From Pseudomonadota bacterium (GTDB lineage: Bacteria > Pseudomonadota > Gammaproteobacteria > Pseudomonadales > Oceanobacteraceae): a stretch of DNA of 36,138 nucleotides. Location of the stretch: positions 1-36,138 of the forward strand of contig JAIXHJ010000020.1 of assembly GCA_030145845.1 (NCBI GenBank). The letters run 5' to 3'. Below, in pieces: positions 26,163 through 33,451 of the stretch; position 1 is the stretch's first letter, and the number at the start of each line of letters is the position of its first letter. The translations under genes were made by a program, and so were the position numbers. Below the pieces are notes generated by a model. The model saw only the letters and a list, made by a program, of their open reading frames with translations, did no database searches and was not told where the DNA came from.

Positions 26163-26886
26163 ATAAAAAATGGGCCGCTGGCCCGCTGTTGTCCCACAGT
26201 TTTAACGAAATCTGTTTTCTGTAGACGACGTATACACCCGCAACGCCCAATGCCTCGCAGGGGAACTTATCCCCTTGCCGGCGGGCATTTATACCTGACC
26301 GCCATGGATGGCGGAAATGCCTGTTTTGCAGGAGCAAAAACAGGCCCAGCTTTTCGCTTTCTGGAGCGTGATCCTCATTCTCTCGATTTTTCCTGGCCAC
26401 GCGCCCATGCGACATCCCTGTCGCTGCGCGCTCGCCGGGCGTCCATGCCCGGCGGGCCGGAAAAATCATCATTCATTCCGGCGCTCCCAGAGGCGAAGGA
26501 GTGGCAGCCGTGGCGCCGCTTTTCAATACCAGTCTGTCGCTGAATGCTGGTCAGCGACATGACATTCAACCTGGTTGTGAATCGGATAAACAGGCGGTGA
26601 GGCTGCGGTAAAACAGCGCCTCTGGGCTCGCCGCAGAAAGCGACGATATTTCCGACCTGCCCGCAGGGACCCGGGCAAGTGGCCCCGGCCATGGATGGCC
26701 GATGGGTCACGTGGTCAGGAAATATCAAGGTTTCAAGGATAAACGAGCCAGACAGCGCGAAGCAGGGAGGTAGCCCGTCCGGCGAGAGGGGTAAGTCCCC
26801 TCTATGAGGACAAGGGGACTGGGATTTCTTACAAACATTTCAATAAAAATTTGTGAGACAACAGGGCCGTTGGCCCCATTTTTTAT
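26163..26886. repeat. Palindrome-rich non-coding element bounded by ~60-nt inverted repeats
   Basis: This 724-base block lies between two converging genes and contains no supported gene. Its ends (26163-26222 and 26829-26886) are imperfect inverted repeats over about 60 bases, sharing ATAAAAAATGGG, a GGCC hairpin, TGTTGTC and CACA in the same order. The interior is packed with hairpins: GGCATTT/AAATGCC enclosing CCGCCAT/ATGGCGG (26284-26321); CTGTTTT/AAAACAG (26321-26343); GCCGGGC/GCCCGGC (26434-26453); GCCGGAA/TTCCGGC (26456-26482); and GATATTTCCGACC pairing with GGTC-A-GGAAATATC (26645-26726) around GGCCAT/ATGGCC (26687-26700). It could be a non-autonomous mobile element (MITE-like) or a structured RNA. 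I see no convincing target-site duplication. Confidence 0.6.
26864..26884 (+). terminator. Intrinsic terminator at the right end of the palindrome block
   Basis: GGGCC-GTT-GGCCC followed by CA and six T on the + strand. It would end any rightward transcript through the palindrome-rich block. The mirror copy at 26164-26184 has the T run on the opposite strand and would stop leftward transcripts. Confidence 0.65.
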
Positions 26887-26901
26887 CAGCGCTGGCTGAA
26901 C

Positions 26902-28191
26902 TCAGATACCCAGCTTATCGCGCAGATCATAATACACCGCACCGATCGCCGTGTAAGGCACACGCAGCAGACGGCCACCCGGGAACGGATACTGCGGCAG
27001 ACTGGCAAACACATCAAAACGGTTGGCCTGACCTTCAATCGCGCTGGCAATCACATCACCGGCCAGGTGGGTGGAGGTCACCCCATGGCCACTGTAACCC
27101 TGAGCATAATAAATATTGCTGCCGATACGGCCGAACTGTGGCAGACGCATCAGCGTCAGCAGGAAGTTACCGGTCCAGGCGTAATCAATTTTTACGTCTT
27201 TCAGCTGTGGGAAGGTCTTCAGCATTTTCGGCCGGATCAGGGATTCAATTTTGCCCGGCTCACGGGCACCGTAGGTAACGCCACCACCGTAAATCAGCCG
27301 GCCTTCACCGCTCAGGCGGTAATAATCCAGCAGGTAGTTGCTGTCTTCCACACAGTAATCCTGTGGCAGCAGCTGACGCTGCAGTTCTTCGCTCAGCGGT
27401 TCAGTGGTAATCACCTGAGTACCGCAGGGCATGGATTTCTGCGTCAGCTTCGGCAGCAGATCGCCGATACCGTTCAGGTAAGCGTTACCGGCAACCATTA
27501 CATAATTGCAGGTCACCTGTCCCTGCGGGGTGCTGACCACAGGTTTTTCACCCTGCTGTACATGAGTGACCGGCGAGTTTTCAAAAATCTTACCGCCCAG
27601 TGATTCGATGGCATCGGCTTCGCCCAGTGCCAGGTTCAGCGGGTGAATATGGCCACCGCTTTTATCCAGCAGGCCGCCGGTGTAACGCTCAGTGCCGATG
27701 TAATTCTGCACTTCTTTTTCGTCCAGCAGCACCAGCTGATCGTTGCCGTATTTTTCCCACAGGTTTTTATGATCGACCAGACCACGGAACTGCTTCTTAT
27801 TGCAGGAAGCGAAAATACCGCCATCTTTCAGATCACACTGAATATCGTACTGCTTAACCAGGCGACGGATAATCCGCCCACCTTCAAACGCCATATCGCC
27901 CATGGCTTTGGCGGTTTCTGTGCCGTAGTGACGCTCAATAAAATCCATATCACGGCTGTAGCTGTGAACAATCTGACCGCCGTTACGGCCGGAAGCACCA
28001 AAACCCACACGGCTGCCTTCCAGTACCACCACCGAGAAACCACGCTCGGCCAGATGCAGGGCTGTGGATAAACCGGTAAAGCCGGCGCCGATCACACACA
28101 CATCAGCGGTCAGATGTTCATTCAGGGCCGGACGCTCAGTCTTGCGGTTGGCTGAGGCGGCATAGTAAGAAGCTGGGTACGCACTGTTCAT
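26902..28191 (-). CDS. puuB: FAD-dependent gamma-glutamylputrescine oxidase-like protein (copy 2)
   Basis: A 429-residue DAO-family flavoprotein paralogous to the one at 4335-5630, with the same architecture. The FAD fold is at VIGAGFTGLSTALHLAERG, followed by GASGRNGGQIV. The C-terminal FAD segment is QGYSGHGVTSTHLAGDV, and both copies end with a FPGG(R/K)LLR motif. The expected reaction is oxidation of gamma-glutamylated putrescine or a related diamine. The two copies differ enough to suggest different substrates, as in pseudomonads where several PauB enzymes divide the polyamines. It stands alone, with the palindrome-rich block downstream and a LysR gene 99 bases upstream in the same direction. 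Confidence 0.87.
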   Translation of the reverse strand: MNSAYPASYYAASANRKTERPALNEHLTADVCVIGAGFTGLSTALHLAERGFSVVVLEGSRVGFGASGRNGGQIVHSYSRDMDFIERHYGTETAKAMGDMAFEGGRIIRRLVKQYDIQCDLKDGGIFASCNKKQFRGLVDHKNLWEKYGNDQLVLLDEKEVQNYIGTERYTGGLLDKSGGHIHPLNLALGEADAIESLGGKIFENSPVTHVQQGEKPVVSTPQGQVTCNYVMVAGNAYLNGIGDLLPKLTQKSMPCGTQVITTEPLSEELQRQLLPQDYCVEDSNYLLDYYRLSGEGRLIYGGGVTYGAREPGKIESLIRPKMLKTFPQLKDVKIDYAWTGNFLLTLMRLPQFGRIGSNIYYAQGYSGHGVTSTHLAGDVIASAIEGQANRFDVFASLPQYPFPGGRLLRVPYTAIGAVYYDLRDKLGI

Positions 28192-28290
28192 AATAATCTC
28201 TCATTGCCGGTACGGCGTATTTACCAGCACGATAGATCAGGCCCTGCACTGCCGCCATACCTATCCGGGGATATTTGCGCCGGCAGCGGC

Positions 28291-29208
28291 TTATTTTTTC
28301 TCCGTCACCGCCTCACCGATGCGCTCACTGAGCCAGCGGATCGCCGGATCGCCCGCCTGCAGCGGATGCACCACCAGCGACATATCCCAGCTCGGCATTC
28401 CCGCCGGCCCCGCGACCTGCCGCACCGGCAGCCAGGCACTGAACAATCTCGCCATAGCGGAGGGCAGCGTCAGCAGCGCCCGCGTCTGACTGACGTAACG
28501 GGCGGCGGCAAAATAATTGATCATCTGCGCACAGCGCCGGCGTGATCGCTGCTGCCCGGCCAGCCAGCGGTCAATGCCACTGGTGCTGCTGTCAGTCTGG
28601 TCGAGCATCACCACATGCGGCAGCTGCAGATATTCATCCAGCGTCAGACGTGGCGGAATATCGCTGAATGCCGCCCCGGCCAGACAGGCCGGCTGCTCGC
28701 TGAGCCAGTGCCGGCGGATCAGATAAGACGGCAGCGGAATGCTGCTGTCGAGGCCAACCACCATATCGGCTTTGCCGTGTTCCAGTGCCTGCAGCGACGC
28801 CTGCGGGCCGATCATCTGCAGATCAATGACAATGCCCGGCGCTTCCTTTGCCAGCTGCGGCATCATGTCGGGCAGCACCGCGGCTTCAAAATAGTCGGTC
28901 ACGGCGAGTGTGAATACCCGCTCACTGCCGGCCGGGTCGAAGGCCGCCGGCGGTGTCAGCGTATTTTCCAGCCGCTGCAGGATATCGCGCACCTGCGGCA
29001 GCATGGCCAGTGCTCTGGCGGTCGGCTGCAGGCCGTTACCGCTGCGTACCAGCACCGGGTCATCCAGCTGCGCACGCAGACGGTTGAGGGCATGACTGGT
29101 GGCCGACTGACTCAGGCACAGCCGGTCAGCGGCACGGCTGACGTGGGATTCAGAGACCAGGGCTTCAAACACCTGCAACAGGTTGAGATCAAAATGACGC
29201 AGCGACAT
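28291..29208 (-). CDS. LysR-family regulator divergent from speB
   Basis: A LysR-type regulator of about 305 residues. The N-terminus (LRHFDLNLLQVFEALVSESHVSRAA then SQSATSHALNRLRAQLDDPVLVR) belongs to the NahR/NodD-like branch, whose members respond to aromatic or amino acid-derived small molecules. The effector domain includes FTLAVTDYFEAAVLP and ADMVVGLD. It is transcribed divergently from agmatinase, 116 bases away, so speB is the obvious candidate target. An AT-rich palindrome lies between them. The start at 29208 has GGA seven bases upstream; an ATG two codons earlier is possible. Confidence 0.85.
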   Translation of the reverse strand: MSLRHFDLNLLQVFEALVSESHVSRAADRLCLSQSATSHALNRLRAQLDDPVLVRSGNGLQPTARALAMLPQVRDILQRLENTLTPPAAFDPAGSERVFTLAVTDYFEAAVLPDMMPQLAKEAPGIVIDLQMIGPQASLQALEHGKADMVVGLDSSIPLPSYLIRRHWLSEQPACLAGAAFSDIPPRLTLDEYLQLPHVVMLDQTDSSTSGIDRWLAGQQRSRRRCAQMINYFAAARYVSQTRALLTLPSAMARLFSAWLPVRQVAGPAGMPSWDMSLVVHPLQAGDPAIRWLSERIGEAVTEKK

Positions 29209-29242
29209 ATGCATTCCGGCTTTGCAAACTATGCACAGTATA

Positions 29243-29260
29243 AATACTTAATTAAATATT
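29243..29260. promoter_or_regulatory. AT-rich palindrome between the LysR gene and speB
   Basis: AATACTTAATTAAATATT is an 18-bp dyad with one mismatched pair around TTAATTAA. It is flanked by ATGCA (29231-29235) and ATGCAT (29261-29266). The position in a divergent LysR/target gap suggests operator and promoter functions. The regulator assignment is inference. Confidence 0.5.
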
Positions 29261-29324
29261 ATGCATTTCAGAAATACACCTGAGCGGTTTACCCTGCCGT
29301 TAAAGTATTCCGCCGGAGAACGCC

Positions 29325-30266
29325 ATGAACCCGTCCAACCCGAATCCGCCCACCACGGCCAATGCCGACCTGCCGCTGTACGCCAATCTCGGCCTGACCT
29401 TTATGCAGAGTCCGTTTGTCAGCGATATCGCCGCCAGCAAAGCCGATGTGATTGTCGCCGGTGTGCCGTTTGATATGGCCACCTCCGGACGTCCCGGCGC
29501 CCGTTTCGGACCCGCCGGCGTGCGCGCCGCGTCCGCCAACCTGATCTGGGAAGGTGCACGCTGGCCGTGGGATTTCGCCCTCGATGAACGCCTGCGGCTG
29601 GAAGATGCCGGTAACGTAGCCTTTAAACACGGTGAACCACAGACCATGGTGGATAGCCTGCAGGCGATGATCAGAAGCATTGTCAGCAGCGGTAAGAAAA
29701 CCCTGGTGTTCGGTGGCGATCACTTTATTGCCCTGCCGGTGATCCGCGAAGTTGCTGCGCAGCACGGGCCGCTGGCCCTGATTCATTTCGATGCCCACAC
29801 CGACACCTACGACGGCGGCTCGAAATACGATCACGGCACCCTGTTCCACCATGCCGTGCAGGAAGGCCTGCTGGACACCGAACACTCCATTCAGATCGGC
29901 ATCCGTACCGCTTATGAAAAAGACGGCCACCCGTTCGAAGTGATTGATGCCGCCGAAGCCAACGATCTCGGCTGGGCCGGCACCCTGCAACGCATTAAAC
30001 AGCGCGTCGGCGATAAGCAGGCGTATATCAGCTTCGATATTGATGCGCTCGACCCGGCTTATGCACCCGGCACCGGCACACCGGTAACGGCGGGTTTAAG
30101 CAGTGATTTTGCGCTGAAAATCATCCGCGGCATGCAGGGCATGAACCTGCTCGGTATGGATGTGGTGGAAGTCGCCCCGGCCTACGACCATGCGGAAATT
30201 ACCTCGCTGGCCGGCGCCACCCTGGCGCTGGAGTTTCTGTATGTGCTGGCGGCAGAGATGAAATAA
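29325..30266 (+). CDS. speB: Agmatinase
   Basis: A 313-residue ureohydrolase that converts agmatine to putrescine and urea. The binuclear manganese site is complete: His133 (GGDHF), Asp156, His158 and Asp160 (FDAHTDTYD), and Asp238 and Asp240 (SFDIDALDP). The length and the SGRPGARFGPAGVR segment fit E. coli SpeB. Guanidinobutyrase (GbuA) is a close relative and cannot be fully excluded. The ribosome binding site CCGGAG is well placed. It would feed putrescine into the glutamylation pathway encoded by puuA and puuB in this window. Confidence 0.92.
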   Translation: MNPSNPNPPTTANADLPLYANLGLTFMQSPFVSDIAASKADVIVAGVPFDMATSGRPGARFGPAGVRAASANLIWEGARWPWDFALDERLRLEDAGNVAFKHGEPQTMVDSLQAMIRSIVSSGKKTLVFGGDHFIALPVIREVAAQHGPLALIHFDAHTDTYDGGSKYDHGTLFHHAVQEGLLDTEHSIQIGIRTAYEKDGHPFEVIDAAEANDLGWAGTLQRIKQRVGDKQAYISFDIDALDPAYAPGTGTPVTAGLSSDFALKIIRGMQGMNLLGMDVVEVAPAYDHAEITSLAGATLALEFLYVLAAEMK

Positions 30267-30283
30267 ATACGGCGATAAAATGG

Positions 30284-30317
30284 GGCCGGATAATCCGCTG
30301 CAACCGGTTATCCGGCC
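30284..30317. terminator. Hairpin between converging speB and SpoIIAA-like gene
   Basis: GGCCGGATAA (30284-30293) and TTATCCGGCC (30308-30317) form a perfect 10-bp stem with a 14-nt loop between two converging genes. It has no clear T run, so termination is probable only from its position. Confidence 0.5.
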
Positions 30318-30337
30318 GGTCTGATCACGTCACCGCC

Positions 30338-30718
30338 TCACGCCTGCAGCCACGCCATGGCGCTGTCATAATCCGTGAACGACTGCATCTCACCACGGAT
30401 AAACCAGCTGCCGATTTTTGCCGCCCACGCCTGCCAGCGGTGATCGCCATACAGGGCAATTCTGCCGAATTCAGAACCGTGCTTCAGACCGAGGCGGAAA
30501 TCGTCCCAGGCCGCATGCAGTTCCCAGCCATCGAATTCCGACGCATCAAACAGCACACGGATCTGCGGATGCTCCACCTCTTTCGCCGCCGCATCGAGCA
30601 TCGGCGTTAACATCTGATAATCGTCGTGCGTCAGTTTACCGACCGCTTTGATGACCATAAAAATATCGTCGCCCACGCGGTTTAACCCAATGGATATGCC
30701 ATGTCTGCTGTCAGTCAT
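30338..30718 (-). CDS. SpoIIAA-like (STAS-fold) protein
   Basis: A 126-residue cytosolic protein resembling the SpoIIAA-like family (PF11964). The motifs VGKLTHDDYQMLTPMLDAAAK, IRVLFDASEFDGWELHAAWDD and RIALYGDHRWQAWAAKIGSWF are characteristic. The fold is like anti-sigma-factor antagonists, but these proteins lack the phosphorylatable serine context, and their function is unknown. The start at 30718 is favoured by GGAGGA seven to eight bases upstream. No partner kinase or sigma factor gene lies nearby, so it looks like a single-gene unit. Confidence 0.83.
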   Translation of the reverse strand: MTDSRHGISIGLNRVGDDIFMVIKAVGKLTHDDYQMLTPMLDAAAKEVEHPQIRVLFDASEFDGWELHAAWDDFRLGLKHGSEFGRIALYGDHRWQAWAAKIGSWFIRGEMQSFTDYDSAMAWLQA

Positions 30719-30815
30719 ACCGTCCTCCGTCGTCTTCCGTTGCACCCGCTGCCGGGTCTGTGACGCTGTTCAGTATGAACCTGACGCACGGCGGCAGGCA
30801 AAGCTTCTGCCGGCC

Positions 30816-31733
30816 TCAGATCACCGCCTGCAGGCATTCGAGAAATAAACCGACGGCCTCGGCATTACGCGGGTGACGGCGATGAATCGCCTGGTAGCTG
30901 TTGGTGTAGCCATAGCGCTCCGGCAGTACCGGCTGCAGTTTCTGATCATAGCCCCAGTTGCGCACCATATGCTCAGGCAGCATGCCCAGATAATGCCCGC
31001 TGAGAATCAGTGCCGCGCGCGCTTCCTGATGATGAGCGCGGGCCTGTTTATTCCACAGGCGCACATCGGCCGACACTTCGCGGCCGGGCATCAGGCGCGG
31101 GGACTCCACAAACCGGTAGTCGGCCAGTTCCTGCGGGGTAATGCCGGTTTTGCCATACAGCGGATGACCTTCGCCACAGTAGAGCTGCATCTGCTCATCG
31201 AACAGGCGCACGGATGCCAGCTCCTCAAACACCTGCAGCAGCACGGTTACACCAAGGTCAGCTTTTTTATCCAGTACCGCGCTGGTAACGTCATCGGACG
31301 ACAGGGTGGTGATTTCGACTTTCACATCCGGGGCCAGATCGCTGAAACGGCGCAGGGCTTTGACCATGACCGAATCCGGCCCGCCCGGCAGATGCTCAGC
31401 AAAGGCCAGATGCAGCTGACCAAGAAGACGCTGGTGCGAGCGGTTTACCCGCGAGCGGAACTGATCCACCGCTGAAAACAGTTCTGAGCTGGCTTCGTAC
31501 ACCACCCGCCCCTGTTCGGTCAGACTGAAGCCGGAACGGCCGCGCTCGCACAGGCGCATATCCAGCCGTTTTTCCAGATCAGCGATATAGTTGGAAATGG
31601 TCGAGTTGGCGAGGTTCAGACGCAGCTCCGCCGCACTGATACCGCCGGTTTCGGCGACGGTGCGGAACACCCGCAGCAGACGCAGGTCCAGATCGGATAA
31701 CTGGCCCGGCAAGGCGGCTTTTTTACGTCCCAT
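30816..31733 (-). CDS. LysR-family regulator divergent from gabD
   Basis: A 305-residue LysR-type regulator with the helix-turn-helix at SDLDLRLLRVFRTVAETGGI and NLANSTISNYIADLEKRL. The C-terminal domain carries KADLGVTVLLQ and RLFDEQMQLYCGEGHPLYG. It is divergent from gabD, 116 bases away, and a perfect palindrome lies just upstream of gabD. Control of gabD, and perhaps the aminotransferase beyond it, is the likely role, with GABA or succinate semialdehyde as a possible signal. The signal is a guess from gene order. Confidence 0.87.
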   Translation of the reverse strand: MGRKKAALPGQLSDLDLRLLRVFRTVAETGGISAAELRLNLANSTISNYIADLEKRLDMRLCERGRSGFSLTEQGRVVYEASSELFSAVDQFRSRVNRSHQRLLGQLHLAFAEHLPGGPDSVMVKALRRFSDLAPDVKVEITTLSSDDVTSAVLDKKADLGVTVLLQVFEELASVRLFDEQMQLYCGEGHPLYGKTGITPQELADYRFVESPRLMPGREVSADVRLWNKQARAHHQEARAALILSGHYLGMLPEHMVRNWGYDQKLQPVLPERYGYTNSYQAIHRRHPRNAEAVGLFLECLQAVI

Positions 31734-31805
31734 TGGCTGGCTCCGGAGCAGACTGATTACATTTGGATATACAAAAGTAAAACCACGAAAATCATTATAT
31801 AAACC

Positions 31806-31827
31806 AAAGGTACTGAGCGATACCTTT
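31806..31827. promoter_or_regulatory. Operator-like palindrome upstream of gabD
   Basis: AAAGGTA (31806-31812) and TACCTTT (31821-31827) are perfect 7-bp arms separated by 8 bases. They lie 22 bases before the gabD start. The adjacent divergent LysR protein is the natural candidate to bind here, although the site is closer to the gene than usual for LysR activation. Confidence 0.55.
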
Positions 31828-31849
31828 AGCGTTAACCAAGGAGATTTTT

Positions 31850-33304
31850 ATGCAACTGAACGACAGCACCTTACTGCAGACCCAGGGCTTTATTAACGGC
31901 CAGTGGCGTGATGCTGCCAGCGGTAAAACCTTTGATGTCACCAACCCGGCAACCGGCGAACTGCTGGCCAAAGTGGCCGATATGGGCGCGGACGAAACCC
32001 GCGAAGCCATTGCTATCGCCGAAAAAGCACAGATCGAATGGCGCGCCAGAACCGCCAAGGAACGCTGCGACATCCTTGAGCGCTGGTACGACCTGATGAT
32101 CGAAGCCAAAGAAGATCTGGCCATCATCATGACCGCCGAACAGGGTAAGCCGCTGGCGGAATCCCGTGGTGAAGTGGGTTACGGTGCCTCGTTCCTGAAA
32201 TGGTTCTCTGAAGAAGGCAAGCGCGTATACGGCGATATTATTCCGCAGTCACCGGACCGCCGTGGCCTGGTGATCAAACAGCCGATTGGCGTGGTGGCGG
32301 CCATTACCCCGTGGAACTTCCCCAACGCCATGATCACCCGCAAAGTCGCACCCGGCATCGCCGTTGGCTGCACTGTCGTGCTCAAGCCTGCGGCAGAAAC
32401 ACCGCTGTCGGCTCTGGCCGTTGCCGAACTGGGCCGCCGCGCCGGTCTGCCGGCTGGCGTGTTCAACATCATTACCGGCATGGACGCCCCCGCCATCGGC
32501 AACGAAATGACCACCAGCCCGATCGTGCGCAAAGTGACCTTCACCGGCTCTACCCCGGTGGGCAAACTGCTGATGAAGCAATGCGCCGATACCGTCAAAC
32601 GTACCTCCATGGAGCTGGGCGGCAACGCGCCGGTGATCGTGTTCGACGACGCCGATCTGGATAAAGCCGTGGATGGTGCCATCGCCGCCAAATACCGCAA
32701 CTCCGGTCAGACCTGCATCTGCTCCAACCGTATGCTGGTGCAGGCCGGTATTTACGATGCCTTCGTGGAGAAATTCGCCGCTAAAGTGAAAAACTTTAAC
32801 GTCGGTAACGGCCTGCTCGACGGCACCACTCACGGCCCGCTGATCACCACCAAAGCGGTACAGGGCGTGGACGAAAAAGTGCAAGCGGCCGTTGCGGACG
32901 GCGCCAAAGTGGTGATCGGCGGCAAGCCGGGCGCACAGGGCGACCACTTCTACGAGCCAACCGTGCTGACCAACGTAAATTCTTCCATGCGTGTATTCCG
33001 CGAAGAAATTTTCGGGCCAGTCGCACCGGTCTTTAAATTTGACAGCGAACAGGACGCCATCGACATGGCCAACGACACCGAGTTTGGTCTGGCGTCTTAC
33101 CTGTTCACCCAGGATATGGGCCGCATCTTCCGCGTTTCCGAAGCACTGGAATACGGCATGGTCGGCGTGAATGAAACCGCCATCAGTTCCGAAGTGATTC
33201 CGTTCGGCGGTGTAAAAGAATCCGGTCAGGGCCGCGAAGGTTCCAAATACGGTCTGGACGATTTTCTGGAAACCAAATACATCTGTATCGGTGGCATTAA
33301 TTAA
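31850..33304 (+). CDS. gabD: Succinate-semialdehyde dehydrogenase
   Basis: A 484-residue NAD(P)-dependent aldehyde dehydrogenase that oxidises succinate semialdehyde, the last step of GABA breakdown. The catalytic cysteine is Cys289 (GQTCICSNR), with the second cysteine two residues on that forms the known redox pair in GabD, and the general base is Glu255 (MELGGNAP). TPWNFPNAMITRK and EIFGPVAPVFKF are family standards. A strong ribosome binding site (AAGGAG) precedes the ATG. Glutarate semialdehyde dehydrogenase (DavD) is almost indistinguishable by sequence, so lysine or cadaverine degradation is an alternative. An aminotransferase follows 147 bases later. Confidence 0.93.
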   Translation: MQLNDSTLLQTQGFINGQWRDAASGKTFDVTNPATGELLAKVADMGADETREAIAIAEKAQIEWRARTAKERCDILERWYDLMIEAKEDLAIIMTAEQGKPLAESRGEVGYGASFLKWFSEEGKRVYGDIIPQSPDRRGLVIKQPIGVVAAITPWNFPNAMITRKVAPGIAVGCTVVLKPAAETPLSALAVAELGRRAGLPAGVFNIITGMDAPAIGNEMTTSPIVRKVTFTGSTPVGKLLMKQCADTVKRTSMELGGNAPVIVFDDADLDKAVDGAIAAKYRNSGQTCICSNRMLVQAGIYDAFVEKFAAKVKNFNVGNGLLDGTTHGPLITTKAVQGVDEKVQAAVADGAKVVIGGKPGAQGDHFYEPTVLTNVNSSMRVFREEIFGPVAPVFKFDSEQDAIDMANDTEFGLASYLFTQDMGRIFRVSEALEYGMVGVNETAISSEVIPFGGVKESGQGREGSKYGLDDFLETKYICIGGIN

Positions 33305-33323
33305 TTTCAGTCACGCCTGTTTA

Positions 33324-33350
33324 ACCCGCCGAGCGTTCTGTGCGGCGGGT
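33324..33350 (+). terminator. Hairpin after gabD
   Basis: ACCCGCCG (33324-33331) pairs perfectly with CGGCGGGT (33343-33350), followed by ATTTCT. The T run is weak, so read-through into the aminotransferase gene is possible. Confidence 0.6.
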
Positions 33351-33407
33351 ATTTCTGACAATTAATTAACACCTTTCGATTCAGGTTTTTGCATTTAAGC
33401 GCCGGAG

Positions 33408-33428
33408 TATTTAACGGTTCGTTAAATA
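33408..33428. promoter_or_regulatory. 21-bp perfect palindrome upstream of the aminotransferase
   Basis: Arms TATTTAACG (33408-33416) and CGTTAAATA (33420-33428) are perfect over 9 bp with a 3-nt centre. The site lies 24 to 44 bases before the start codon, as expected for an operator. No regulator of this gene is adjacent, so the binding protein is unknown. Confidence 0.65.
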
Positions 33429-33451
33429 TGGCGTTCACTGAGAGCATATTC

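Noticed and set aside
26375..26728. 117-codon minus-strand frame in the palindrome-rich block
   Set aside because: It runs through several hairpins of the non-coding element and resembles the spurious translations common in palindromic intergenic repeats; no ribosome binding site.
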